Origin: Blastococcus sp. TF02-8
Lineage (GTDB): Bacteria; Actinomycetota; Actinomycetes; Mycobacteriales; Geodermatophilaceae
Reading direction: 5' to 3'
Length of the DNA stretch: 64,000 bases
Assembly: GCF_003319175.1 (NCBI RefSeq)
Contig: NZ_QOHK01000002.1
Span: 372,001 to 436,000 of the forward strand
Position 1 is the first letter of the stretch, and every line of letters begins with the position of its first letter. Shown here piece after piece: positions 52,847 through 60,742 of the stretch. A program made the translations under genes and the position numbers. Below the pieces are notes generated by a model that was given only the letters and a program-made list of their open reading frames with translations, searched no databases and had not been told where the DNA came from.

Positions 52847-53743
52847 TCAGCGGGCGCCCGGCTCGCGATGCCAGGAGACGTCCACGGCGAACCGGCGGAA
52901 TCCACGCCCCTCGTAGAGCCGGACCGCGCTGGTGTTGTCCTCCTCGACGTAGAGCAGCACCTCGGCGAGGCCCTGGGAGCGCAGGTGGGCGAGGCCGAGA
53001 TCGGTCAGCGCCCGGCCCAGCCGCATGCCCTGGGCGGCGGGGTCCACGCCCAGCACGTAGACCTCGCCCACCGGGTCGGGTCCGGCGTCGCCCGCCGGGT
53101 GCACCTTCGTCCAGTGCGAACCGAGCAGCTCACCGCCCTCGGCCGGGTCGCCACGCCACGCCATCAGGAAGCCGGCGGGGTCGAACCAGGGTTCGGCCTC
53201 GCGCCGCCGCAGGTCCTCCAGCGTCATCCGGCCCTGCTCGGGGTGCCAGGAGAAGGCGCGGGTGTTGACCCGCAGCCATGCCTCCTCGTCGCGGCCCGGC
53301 ACGAAGGGCAGGACCCGCACGTCGCCCGGGAGCTCCGGCCGGGGGTCGGGGTCCACGCCGGTGAGGTCGCGGCGCATCTGCAGCAGGACCCGGGCCCGCC
53401 GGAAGCTCCGGGAGGAGAGCAGCTCGGCGGAACCGGGCAGGTCGCCGTGCGCCCAGATGCTCAGCGGCCGGTCGCCGGCGGCGTGCAGCAGCTGGTCGAG
53501 CAGGGTGCGACCCATGCCGCGCCGCCGCAGGTCGGGGTGCACGACCAGCTCGGCGACCCCGTCGTCGTACCGCGCGTAGCCGGCGAGCCGGCCGTCGTCC
53601 GCGCGGACGACCAGGTCCGATCCGCCGGGCGAGCCGTGCTGCAGGCGCAGCTCCGCCTCCTCCGACAGCGGGCGGACCCCGTCCGCGGCCGCCGCGGCCC
53701 GCAGGAGCTGGAGGATCTCGGCGACGTCGGGGGAGCGGCTCAC
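52847..53743 (-). CDS. mshD: Mycothiol synthase
   Basis: Acetylates Cys-GlcN-Ins in the last step of mycothiol synthesis (298 aa). Two tandem GNAT domains: the N-terminal one with LVVHPDLRRRGMGRTLLDQLL and the C-terminal one with VLGVDPAAQGMRLGRALTDLGL and LLYVEEDNTSAVRLYEGRGF, both typical of MshD, as is the acceptor region FSWHPEQGRMTLEDL. It lies next to glnR, the same order as in mycobacteria (Rv0818-Rv0819). Marker of actinobacterial thiol metabolism. Confidence 0.95.
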   Translation of the reverse strand: MSRSPDVAEILQLLRAAAAADGVRPLSEEAELRLQHGSPGGSDLVVRADDGRLAGYARYDDGVAELVVHPDLRRRGMGRTLLDQLLHAAGDRPLSIWAHGDLPGSAELLSSRSFRRARVLLQMRRDLTGVDPDPRPELPGDVRVLPFVPGRDEEAWLRVNTRAFSWHPEQGRMTLEDLRRREAEPWFDPAGFLMAWRGDPAEGGELLGSHWTKVHPAGDAGPDPVGEVYVLGVDPAAQGMRLGRALTDLGLAHLRSQGLAEVLLYVEEDNTSAVRLYEGRGFRRFAVDVSWHREPGAR

Positions 53744-53750
53744 CCGGTCA

Positions 53751-54497
53751 TCAGACCAGCTCGGCGTCCGACCGGTCCTCGGAGGTGGTCGCCCGGGCGG
53801 CCTTCGCCGTCGCGTCGGCGACCTGCTGGTCGAGCTTGTAGCCGACGTTGCGCACGGTGCCGATCAGCGCCTCGTGCTCGGTGCCGAGCTTCGCGCGCAG
53901 TCGCCGGACGTGGACGTCGACGGTGCGGGTGCCGCCGAAGTAGTCGTAGCCCCAGATCTCCTGGAGCAGCTGGGCGCGGGAGAACACCCGCCCCGGGTGC
54001 TGCGCGAGGTACTTCAGGAGCTCGAACTCCTTGTAGGTGAGGTCGAGCGAACGACCGCGGAGCTTCGCCGAGTAGCTGTGCTCGTCGATGACCAGCTCGC
54101 CGGCCTGGGTGAGGCCGCCGTCGGCACCGTCGGCGGGTGCGGCCGCGGCCAGCCGGCGGGCGGTGGCCCACTTGAGGCGGGCGTCGACCTCGGCGGGACC
54201 GGCGGTGTCGAGGAGGACGTCGTCCACCCCCCAGTCGGCCGACAGCGCGACCAGACCGCCCTCGGACAGGACGGCCACGAGCGCTGCCGCGACGCCGGTG
54301 GAGGAGAGCAGGCCGCACAGGGTGCGCGCGCGGACGAGGTCGTGGCGGGCGTCTACGAGGACGACATCGCCGGCCTCGCCGTCGAGCAGGCTGGAGAGCT
54401 CGGGCGCGACCACGCGGACCTGGTGGGGGAGCAGGCCCAGGGCGGGCAGCACCTCGGTCGTCGCCTGCCGGGCGGCGGTCATGAGCACGAGTCGCAT
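53751..54497 (-). CDS. glnR: Nitrogen regulator GlnR
   Basis: 248-aa OmpR-like orphan regulator of nitrogen genes (amtB, glnA, nir). The atypical receiver has [10 protein letters not shown]-like [33 protein letters not shown] and [19 protein letters not shown]. The winged helix is nearly identical to known Gln[48 protein letters not shown]. The C-terminal tail is acidic. It has no partner kinase here, as expected for GlnR. Confidence 0.94.
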   Translation of the reverse strand: MRLVLMTAARQATTEVLPALGLLPHQVRVVAPELSSLLDGEAGDVVLVDARHDLVRARTLCGLLSSTGVAAALVAVLSEGGLVALSADWGVDDVLLDTAGPAEVDARLKWATARRLAAAAPADGADGGLTQAGELVIDEHSYSAKLRGRSLDLTYKEFELLKYLAQHPGRVFSRAQLLQEIWGYDYFGGTRTVDVHVRRLRAKLGTEHEALIGTVRNVGYKLDQQVADATAKAARATTSEDRSDAELV

Positions 54498-54663
54498 GGC
54501 GTCTCCTCAGGGGTCCAGGGTCGGCGGTCGCCGACCGGACCTGCGACAACGCTGTCGAGGTGAGAGGGCAGGATAGCGGACGCCGGGCCCGGACACGCCC
54601 GATCGCCGCGACGGATCCGCTCGTCGGCCGCCTCGGACGCCGGGCTTCTGAGACGATCGCGGC

Positions 54664-55488
54664 GTGAGTCCCACCGCCGCCCTGCCCGAGACACCGGACC
54701 GGGCGCACCACCTGCCCGCCGCCGGGCTGGCGGCCCTGGCGACCGCGGTCCTCGCCGGTCTCCCCGCCGTCCTCGACGAGGTGGGCGCGCTGGCCGGGGT
54801 GCTGGTGCTGCAGCTGGCGCTGGTGCTCTCGTGGGTGATGGTGGCCCGGTTGCGCGGGGCCACGGCCTCGCTGGTGGTGGGCACGGCGGCCGCGGTCGCC
54901 GCGGACCTGGTCCTCGTGCTGCCCGACCGCCCCGAGATCGGCGGACTGCTCGCCGTGCTCGCCGTCGGGTTCCTCGTCTCCGTGGTGCAGCAGATGCTGC
55001 GTTCGCCGCGGCACCGCCTGGTCGACTCGCTCGCCGGCGCCGCCCTCCTCCTGACGGCGGTCGGCGCGCTCGCCGCGCTGCTGCTGCTCGGGCGCGAGGA
55101 CGAGGGGCGGCTGGTCGTCGCCGGGCTCGCCGCCGGGACCGCGCTGGTGGTCGGCCACCTCGTGGACCAGGTCCTCCCCCGCCCGGTGGTCGCCGAGGGG
55201 GTGCCCCGGGGGCTGGTCGGCACGGTGGTCGCCGTCGTCGCGGGTGCGGCGGTGGCCTTCCTGGCCCGGGAGGTCGCCGATCTGGGGATGCTGCGGTCGG
55301 CCTTCGTCGGCGCGGTCGTCGCCGGCGTGGTCGCGCTGGTGGCCGTCGCCGCCAGCTACGTCGCCGTCGAGGCGGCGGCCGAGGGGGTCCCCGACGTGGT
55401 GTCCCCGTGGGTGCTGACGGTGGTGCAGGTGGCGTTGCCGCTGGCCGCCACGGCGCCGGTGGCCCTCGGTCTGCTGTCGGTGCTGTGA
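54664..55488 (+). CDS. Polytopic membrane protein
   Basis: 274 aa starting with GTG, with about eight hydrophobic helices (LAALATAVLAGLPAVL, VLVLQLALVLSWVMVA, LAVLAVGFLVSVVQQML and others) and short loops. No transport motif is recognised. It precedes the LmeA gene by 13 bases on the same strand and is divergent from glnR. It may assist cell-envelope lipid work with LmeA; this is position only. Confidence 0.65.
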   Translation: MSPTAALPETPDRAHHLPAAGLAALATAVLAGLPAVLDEVGALAGVLVLQLALVLSWVMVARLRGATASLVVGTAAAVAADLVLVLPDRPEIGGLLAVLAVGFLVSVVQQMLRSPRHRLVDSLAGAALLLTAVGALAALLLLGREDEGRLVVAGLAAGTALVVGHLVDQVLPRPVVAEGVPRGLVGTVVAVVAGAAVAFLAREVADLGMLRSAFVGAVVAGVVALVAVAASYVAVEAAAEGVPDVVSPWVLTVVQVALPLAATAPVALGLLSVL

Positions 55489-55501
55489 CGGTGCTGGCCC
55501 C

Positions 55502-56191
55502 GTGAAGGTGCTGGCGGTGCTGCTGGTCCTGCTCCTCGGTGCCGGCGTGCTGCTCGACCGGGTGGCGGTGGGCGTCGCCGAGGCGCAGGTCTCCCGTCAG
55601 CTCGCGGCGACGGCGGGGCTCGCCGGCCGGCCCGACGTCGAGGTGCGCGGCTTCCCCTTCCTGACCCAGGCCGTCGGTGGCCGCTACGACGAGGTCCGCA
55701 TCTCCCTGACCGCCGAGCAGCTCGGCCGTCCCGCCGGGACCACGGCCGACGTGGTGCTGCGCGGGGTGCGGGTGCCGCTGTCCGCGGTGCTCGCCGGCGA
55801 CGTCGAACGGGTGCCGGTCGACCGCATCGACGGGACGGCGACCCTGTCCTACGGCCTGCTCGCCGACCAGCTGGGCGGGAACACCACCCTGCGCCGCGAG
55901 GGCGACGGGCTGCGGATCACCCGGACCGTCGACGTCCTCGGGTACACGCTGCCGTTGACGGCGGTGGGCACGGTGGCCCTCGACGGGGACGTGCTGGTGA
56001 TCGACGTCGAGCGGGCGACCGGCGCGGGCGTCGACGTCCCGGGCTTCCTGGTCGACCGGGTCAGCGACCTGCTGGACCTGCGCTACCGGGTCGAGCTGCC
56101 CTTCGACCTGCGGCTCACCGAGGTCACCCCGGCCGCGGACGGCGTCGACGTCCGGGTGGCGGCACGCGACACCGTGCTCGGCGCTCCGTGA
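55502..56191 (+). CDS. LmeA-family phospholipid-binding protein (DUF2993)
   Basis: 229 aa. N-terminal signal/anchor (LAVLLVLLLGAGVLLDRVAV), then the DUF2993 beta-rich fold: VEVRGFPFLTQAVGGRYDEVRISL, VVLRGVRVPLSAVL, IDGTATLSYGLLADQLGG. In mycobacteria the neighbour of glnR (Rv0817c) is the LmeA protein involved in lipomannan elongation. Secreted or membrane-attached. Its stop overlaps the thioredoxin gene's GTG. Confidence 0.85.
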   Translation: MKVLAVLLVLLLGAGVLLDRVAVGVAEAQVSRQLAATAGLAGRPDVEVRGFPFLTQAVGGRYDEVRISLTAEQLGRPAGTTADVVLRGVRVPLSAVLAGDVERVPVDRIDGTATLSYGLLADQLGGNTTLRREGDGLRITRTVDVLGYTLPLTAVGTVALDGDVLVIDVERATGAGVDVPGFLVDRVSDLLDLRYRVELPFDLRLTEVTPAADGVDVRVAARDTVLGAP

Positions 56192-56682
56192 CGACCGGGA
56201 ACAGGCTCCGCCGGCCGCGGGTTGGTGCGGACGTGGACCGGACCGGGCTGGTGGTGCTGGCCGCGGCCCTGCTCGTGACGGTCGCGGCCGGCTGGTGGCT
56301 GCGCACGCGCAGCGGTGCGGTGCGGGCGACGGGGGAGGACGCGATGGCGGTGACCACGGTCTTCGAGCGGCTGGGCGTGCGCGCGGGCGAGGCGGACCTG
56401 ACCGTCGTCCAGTTCTCGACCGCCTTCTGCGGCCCCTGCCGCGCGACGAAGGCGCGGCTGACGCAGCTGCAGGCGACCCGCCCGGGGCTGGCCACCGTGC
56501 ACGTGGACGCCGAGAGCCACCTCGACGAGGTCCGTGAGCTGGACGTCCGGCGGACGCCGACGCTGTTCTACCTCGACCGCACCGGCGCGGTGGTGGGCCG
56601 CAGCAGCGGCGCTCCTCGCCCGGCCGAGCTGGTCGCCCTCGTCGATGCCCACGTCGGGGCCGGGACCGACGGCGTGTCGTGA
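56188..56682 (+). CDS. Thioredoxin-like protein, membrane-anchored
   Basis: 164 aa. An N-terminal membrane helix (GLVVLAAALLVTVAAGWWL) carries an extracytoplasmic thioredoxin domain with active site FCGPCRATK, then HVDAESHLDEVRELDVRRTPTLFYLD with the cis-Pro. It corresponds to mycobacterial ThiX (Rv0816c) by position. The start is GTG 56188, overlapping the LmeA stop. It probably reduces or isomerises exported thiol proteins. Confidence 0.84.
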   Translation: MTTGNRLRRPRVGADVDRTGLVVLAAALLVTVAAGWWLRTRSGAVRATGEDAMAVTTVFERLGVRAGEADLTVVQFSTAFCGPCRATKARLTQLQATRPGLATVHVDAESHLDEVRELDVRRTPTLFYLDRTGAVVGRSSGAPRPAELVALVDAHVGAGTDGVS

Positions 56683-56687
56683 TCGGT

Positions 56688-56700
56688 TACCCTCGCCCCA
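56688..56700 (+). promoter_or_regulatory. Promoter of a leaderless transcript
   Basis: TACCCT (56688-56693) fits the actinobacterial -10 pattern TANNNT. The A of the following ATG (56700) lies seven bases downstream, so transcription probably begins at the first codon of the leader peptide. Confidence 0.6.
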
Positions 56701-56774
56701 TGGGCCTCATGCTGACCTCGCGCCGCACAGTGGACCTGTGCCGCGTCGGCAGCTGCCTGTGTCCGACCTGCTGA
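56700..56774 (+). CDS. Cysteine-rich leader peptide (Cys-responsive attenuator)
   Basis: 24 residues with Cys at positions 14, 19, 21 and 24; the core RRTVDLCRVGSCLC matches actinobacterial leader peptides of sulfur operons. No ribosome site precedes it and a -10 box fits a leaderless start. In mycobacteria, leaderless poly-cysteine small ORFs attenuate downstream sulfur genes according to Cys-tRNA supply. A hairpin (GGTCGG/CCGACC, 56775-56790) begins right at the stop and may take part. Downstream lie DUF4395, rhodanese and DUF1416 genes. Confidence 0.8.
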   Translation: MGLMLTSRRTVDLCRVGSCLCPTC

Positions 56775-56832
56775 GGTCGGCGCCCCGACCGACCAGACGT
56801 GCCCCGTCCGCCGTCCGAAGGTCCTCACTCCC

Positions 56833-57261
56833 ATGACCGCACCCACGCAGATCGACGTGCGTGCCCCGCGCTTCGCCGCGACCGTCACCGCTGTCGTCCT
56901 CGCCGTCGCCCTGCTGGCCGGTAGCGGGTGGATCGTCGCCGCCCAGGCGGCGGTCTTCGCCGTCGGCGCGGCCGCGGGGCTGCGGCGTTCGCCGTACGGC
57001 CTGCTGTTCCGCCGGGTGGTGGCGCCGCGGCTCGGCCGGGTCCGCGAGACCGAACCGGAGGCGCCGCCGCGGTTCGCCCAGGTCGTCGGCCTGCTCTTCG
57101 CCGTCGTCGGCGCGGCGGGCTACCTGCTCGGCGCACCGGTCGTCGGCGCCGTCGCCACCGGCTTCGCGCTGGTGGCGGCCCTGCTCAACGCGGCCACGGG
57201 CTTCTGCCTGGGCTGCGAGCTCTACCTGATCGCCCGTCGGGCCCTGCCGGCCCGCATCTGA
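56833..57261 (+). CDS. DUF4395 membrane protein
   Basis: 142 aa with four hydrophobic helices. Family pattern: IDVRAPRFAATVTAVVLAVAL, an Arg-rich loop, and the final helix GFCLGCELYLIARR with two Cys. DUF4395 genes are regularly found with rhodaneses and thioredoxins, so a part in sulfur or thiol trafficking across the membrane is likely. It is the first full gene after the cysteine leader peptide, 58 bases downstream. Confidence 0.82.
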   Translation: MTAPTQIDVRAPRFAATVTAVVLAVALLAGSGWIVAAQAAVFAVGAAAGLRRSPYGLLFRRVVAPRLGRVRETEPEAPPRFAQVVGLLFAVVGAAGYLLGAPVVGAVATGFALVAALLNAATGFCLGCELYLIARRALPARI

Positions 57262-57298
57262 CCGCACACGACCGCACCGACTTTCCGGAGGGAAATCC

Positions 57299-58126
57299 AT
57301 GAGCCGCACCGACGTGCTCGTCAGCGTCGACTGGGTCCAGGAGCACCTGGGCCAGCCCGGCATCGTCCTCGTCGAGGTCGACGAGGACACCAGCGCCTAC
57401 GACGGCGGCCACATCGAGGGCGCCGTCAAGCTGGACTGGAAGAAGGACCTGCAGGACCCGCTGCGCCGCGACTACCTGGACAAGTCCGCCTTCGAGGCGC
57501 TGCTGTCCTCCCGTGGCATCGCCAACGACGACACCGTCGTGCTCTACGGCGGCAACAACAACTGGTTCGCCGCCTACGCCTACTGGTACTTCAAGATCTA
57601 CGGCCACCGCGACGTGAAGCTCATGGACGGCGGCCGCAAGAAGTGGGAGCTCGACGGCCGCCCGCTGTCGAAGGACGCCGTAGAGCGCCCGGCCACCCAG
57701 TACCAGGCCGCCGAGCCGGACTTGTCGATCCGCGCCTTCCGCGACGAGGTCGTGCAGTCCATCGGCAGCAAGAACATCGTCGACGTCCGCTCGCCCGACG
57801 AGTTCTCCGGCAAGATCCTCGCCCCCGCCCACCTGCCGCAGGAGCAGTCGCAGCGCCCGGGCCACGTGCCCACGGCGATCAACATCCCGTGGAGCAAGGC
57901 GGCCAACGAGGACGGCACCTTCAAGAGCGACGAGGAGCTGGCCAAGCTCTACGGCGAGCAGGGCTTCGACCCGAGCAAGCCCACCATCGCCTACTGCCGC
58001 ATCGGCGAGCGCTCGAGCCACACCTGGTTCGTGCTGCGCGAGCTGCTCGGCAACAGCGACGTGAAGAACTACGACGGCAGCTGGGTCGAGTACGGCTCGC
58101 TGGTCGGCGTCCCGATCGAGAAGTGA
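57299..58126 (+). CDS. Thiosulfate sulfurtransferase (rhodanese, CysA2/SseA type)
   Basis: 275 aa, two rhodanese domains. The N-terminal inactive domain has LVEVDEDTSAYDGGHIEGA; the C-terminal one has VDVRSPDEFSGKI and active-site loop YCRIGERSS with Cys233. The inter-domain region KTPGHIP-like RPGHVPTAINIPW is typical. It transfers sulfur from thiosulfate to acceptors such as cyanide or thiols. It corresponds to M. tuberculosis CysA2 (Rv0815c) in neighbourhood. GGAGGG lies upstream of the ATG. Confidence 0.92.
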   Translation: MSRTDVLVSVDWVQEHLGQPGIVLVEVDEDTSAYDGGHIEGAVKLDWKKDLQDPLRRDYLDKSAFEALLSSRGIANDDTVVLYGGNNNWFAAYAYWYFKIYGHRDVKLMDGGRKKWELDGRPLSKDAVERPATQYQAAEPDLSIRAFRDEVVQSIGSKNIVDVRSPDEFSGKILAPAHLPQEQSQRPGHVPTAINIPWSKAANEDGTFKSDEELAKLYGEQGFDPSKPTIAYCRIGERSSHTWFVLRELLGNSDVKNYDGSWVEYGSLVGVPIEK

Positions 58127-58132
58127 GCTGAC

Positions 58133-58429
58133 ATGTGCGGAGCGCCGAAGCAGGGCGGTGCCCTGGCGGGGATCGACCTGAGCACCCAGACGGTGATCCA
58201 GGGCTCGGTGTGGCACGAGGGTGCGCCGGTGGCCGGTGCCTACGTCCGGCTGCTGGACGGCACCGACGAGTTCACCGCCGAGGTCGTGACCAGCCCGGAG
58301 GGTGAGTTCCGGTTCTTCGCCGCCCCGGGCGAGTGGAAGCTGCGCGCCCTGGCCCCGGGCGGCAAGGGGCAGCGGGTGATCGAGGCCGAGGTTGGCCTGA
58401 ACGAGACCACCGTCGTCCTCGACGCCTGA
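58133..58429 (+). CDS. DUF1416 protein (SseC2-like)
   Basis: 98 aa beginning MCGAPKQGG, a DUF1416 hallmark with one early Cys. The rest is a transthyretin/Ig-like beta fold (VIQGSVWHEGAPVAGAYVRLL, GEFRFFAAPGEWKLRALAPG). It always follows rhodanese genes in actinobacteria (Rv0814c, SseC2) and is thought to aid sulfur transfer; the mechanism is unproven. It starts six bases after the rhodanese stop and ends at a terminator hairpin. Confidence 0.9.
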   Translation: MCGAPKQGGALAGIDLSTQTVIQGSVWHEGAPVAGAYVRLLDGTDEFTAEVVTSPEGEFRFFAAPGEWKLRALAPGGKGQRVIEAEVGLNETTVVLDA

Positions 58430-58438
58430 GGAAAGCCG

Positions 58439-58473
58439 CAGGGCCCGCTCTCGCACCGCGAGGGCGGGCCCTG
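58439..58473. terminator. Bidirectional terminator hairpin
   Basis: Arms CAGGGCCCGC (58439-58448) and GCGGGCCCTG (58464-58473), extended inside by CTCGC/GCGAG, between convergent genes ending at 58429 and 58482. Confidence 0.8.
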
Positions 58474-58481
58474 TCGCGTTC

Positions 58482-60242
58482 TCAGCCGAAGGTGGGCGGC
58501 AGCCGGTTGGGACCGGCCTCCGGCGGCCGGGGCCGGTCCTCCGGGAAGGTGCGGACGGCGACGATCGCGACGTCGTCGGCGCCGGCCTCGGGTACCAGGC
58601 GGGCGAGCACCTCGTCGAGCAGGTCCTCCAGCGGCCGGTCGCCCAGGTCTCGGAGCACCTCGTGCAGCCGGCGGGTGCCCTCGTCCAGGTCGATGTCCCG
58701 GCGCTCGACCAGCCCGTCGGTGAACAGCAGCAGGGTGTGGTGGTCGGGCAGGTCGACCACGTGGTCGGTGCGCGGCGCGTCGGGGTCGATCCCCAGCATC
58801 AGCTCCGGCCGGCTGGTCAGCTCGGTGACGGTCCCGTCGGGCGCGAGCAGGACCGGCGGCGGGTGCCCCGCGTTGCTCCAGCGCAGGAGCCGGGCGCCGG
58901 TGACCGGCACGTCGGGGTGGCGCTCGATGCGGGCCAGGACGCCGGTGGCGAGGGTCGAGACGGCCAGCCCCTGCGCGGCGTGCTCGACCCGGGTGAGGGT
59001 GGCGGCGGGCGCGTCGTCGGAGTCGTAGGCCAGCGCCCGCAGCAGACCGCGGAGCTGGCCCATGGCGGCCGCCGCGTTGCTGTCGTGGCCCACGACGTCG
59101 CCGATGGCGAGCATCGTGGCGCCGTCGGGCTGGAGGAACGCGTCGTACCAGTCGCCGCCGACCTGCGCCTCGTGCGCCGCCGGGCGGTAGCGCACGGCGA
59201 TCTGGAGGTGGTCGGGCTCCGGCGGCGGGGTGAGCAGCGACTGCTGCAACCGATCCGACAGGGCGCGATCGCTGGCCGCCCGTGCGGCGAGGGCCTCGAG
59301 CTCGGCGGCCTGCTGCTGGGCCGCGAGCCGCTCGGTGAGGTCGCGGAAGGAGACGACCACACCGGTCTGGACGCCGCCTTCCTCGGTCGGGACGACGACC
59401 ATCTCGACGGGGATGGGCGAGCCGTCGCGGCGCCAGAACGTCTCGTCGTCGGCGATGACGGTGCGGCCGGTGCGCAGCGCCAGCCAGACCGGGCACTCCT
59501 CCCGCGGGTAGGGGGAGCCGTCCCGCCGGTGGGAGTGGATCAGGGAGTGCTGGTCCTCCCCGAGCTGCTCGTCGGCCGGGTAGCCGGTCAGCTCCGCGGC
59601 GGCCGGGTTGACGAACTCGACCCGCCCGTCGGCGTCGAGGCCGTAGATGCCGTCACCGACGTTGGCCAGCACGCGCTCGCTGAGCGCCAGTGCCCGGGTC
59701 AGCTTGGCCTCGGTCTCCCGGAGCGCGTCGAGGTCACGCGCGCGGCTGGCCGCCACCTGCCGGAGGGTCGAGGCCTCCGCCCCGGCCGCGCGGGCCTCGG
59801 CGGCGGTGCGCTCGGTCTCCAGCCGGTCGGTGATGTCCATGCCGGTGGCCAGCACGTACTGCGGCTCGTCGCCCTCGCGGACCAGCTGCAGGGTGAAGTC
59901 GGCGACCCGCTCCGTGCCGTCGGCGAGGAAGTACGGGGTGGAGGCGCGGACCGGCTCCCCGCCGCCGGAGACGCCCCGGAACCAGTGCTCCACCCGCTGC
60001 TGCACCTCGACGCTGCCGGCCCACCAGCCGGTGCGCCAGAAGGGCAGGCCGAGCTGCTCGCCCCGGTCGAACCCGCAGCCCTCCAGCGCCAGGAGGTTGG
60101 CGGTCAGCAACCGCCCGTCGAGGTCGCACACGGAGGCGAACATGAACGCGGAGTCGTGCAGCACCGAGTACCAGGACGGGGTGCCGGGCAGTGCCTCGTC
60201 CGCCGTGGTCGGCGCCGTCCCTCCAGGGGCGGCCTCGGCCAT
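58482..60242 (-). CDS. PAS-PAS-SpoIIE serine phosphatase
   Basis: 586 aa, soluble. A first PAS (about residues 20-140, ending VLATGMDITDRLE), a coiled linker, a second PAS (about 185-300: ANVGDGIYGLDADGRVEFVN, VVVSFRDLTERL), then a PP2C/SpoIIE domain (about 340-570: GGDWYDAFLQPDG, AIGDVVGHDSNAAAAMGQL, NAGHPPPVLL, FTDGLVERRD, ADDVAIVAV). Such phosphatases reverse phosphorylation of anti-sigma antagonists in stress signalling. ATG 60242 (MAEAAPGG) is the likeliest start. Confidence 0.88.
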   Translation of the reverse strand: MAEAAPGGTAPTTADEALPGTPSWYSVLHDSAFMFASVCDLDGRLLTANLLALEGCGFDRGEQLGLPFWRTGWWAGSVEVQQRVEHWFRGVSGGGEPVRASTPYFLADGTERVADFTLQLVREGDEPQYVLATGMDITDRLETERTAAEARAAGAEASTLRQVAASRARDLDALRETEAKLTRALALSERVLANVGDGIYGLDADGRVEFVNPAAAELTGYPADEQLGEDQHSLIHSHRRDGSPYPREECPVWLALRTGRTVIADDETFWRRDGSPIPVEMVVVPTEEGGVQTGVVVSFRDLTERLAAQQQAAELEALAARAASDRALSDRLQQSLLTPPPEPDHLQIAVRYRPAAHEAQVGGDWYDAFLQPDGATMLAIGDVVGHDSNAAAAMGQLRGLLRALAYDSDDAPAATLTRVEHAAQGLAVSTLATGVLARIERHPDVPVTGARLLRWSNAGHPPPVLLAPDGTVTELTSRPELMLGIDPDAPRTDHVVDLPDHHTLLLFTDGLVERRDIDLDEGTRRLHEVLRDLGDRPLEDLLDEVLARLVPEAGADDVAIVAVRTFPEDRPRPPEAGPNRLPPTFG

Positions 60243-60330
60243 CTCGATGTGTGCTCCTCGTGCTCGTGTCCGGGCTCGTCCCAGCCTGCCCCACAACGTC
60301 CGTGACCACCAGGAACGTTCCCTGTCGGGT

Positions 60331-60555
60331 TCACCGCATCGGGGAGGACCGTTCCGCCGTCGGTCCCAGGCGCCGGGCCGGCGCGAGCAGCAGGGCGACC
60401 CCCGCGGCGGCGCCCCCTCCGGCCGTGGCAGCCGCGAAGCCGGCGGCGCGGGGGCTCGGGTCGGGTGCCAGGCTGCCGGCCACGAGTCCCGAGGCCGGCA
60501 GGGGGGTGCGCAGGAAGGGCAGCACCGCGGCGGGATGGCTCCCGGTGAACGGCAT
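60331..60555 (-). pseudogene. Truncated DUF4184 remnant
   Basis: 74 codons. The first ~32 residues (MPFTGSHPAAVLPFLRTPL, then LVAGSLAPDPSP) match the start of DUF4184 membrane proteins, which normally run to ~250 residues. Instead of the family's His-rich core the frame goes straight to one Ala/Gly-rich helix (AATAGGGAAAGVALLLAPARR) and stops. This looks like an internal deletion that kept both ends. It may be a dead gene or a new single-helix protein. Confidence 0.6.
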
Positions 60556-60637
60556 GCGCCCTCCTCGGCTCGTCGTCCCGGAACCACGGTCCACCACCGT
60601 GCGGCCGGTGGCCGGGTGCGTCACTACGGTGGTTCCC

Positions 60638-60742
60638 ATGGTTTCTGCCTGGGTCCTGGTCGTCCTGGCCGCCTGCGCGGCGCTGGGTTCCGGCTACGGG
60701 GCGGTCCGGCTGTCCCGTAGCCCGAAGGCGGCGCGGCGATGA
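60638..60742 (+). CDS. 34-aa single-helix membrane peptide
   Basis: One hydrophobic helix (VSAWVLVVLAACAALGSGYG) and a basic tail (VRLSRSPKAARR). Its stop overlaps the ATG of the next gene as ATGA, the same coupling used across this window, which argues that it is translated. No clear ribosome site is seen and the transcript may be leaderless or nearly so. The function is unknown. Confidence 0.5.
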   Translation: MVSAWVLVVLAACAALGSGYGAVRLSRSPKAARR

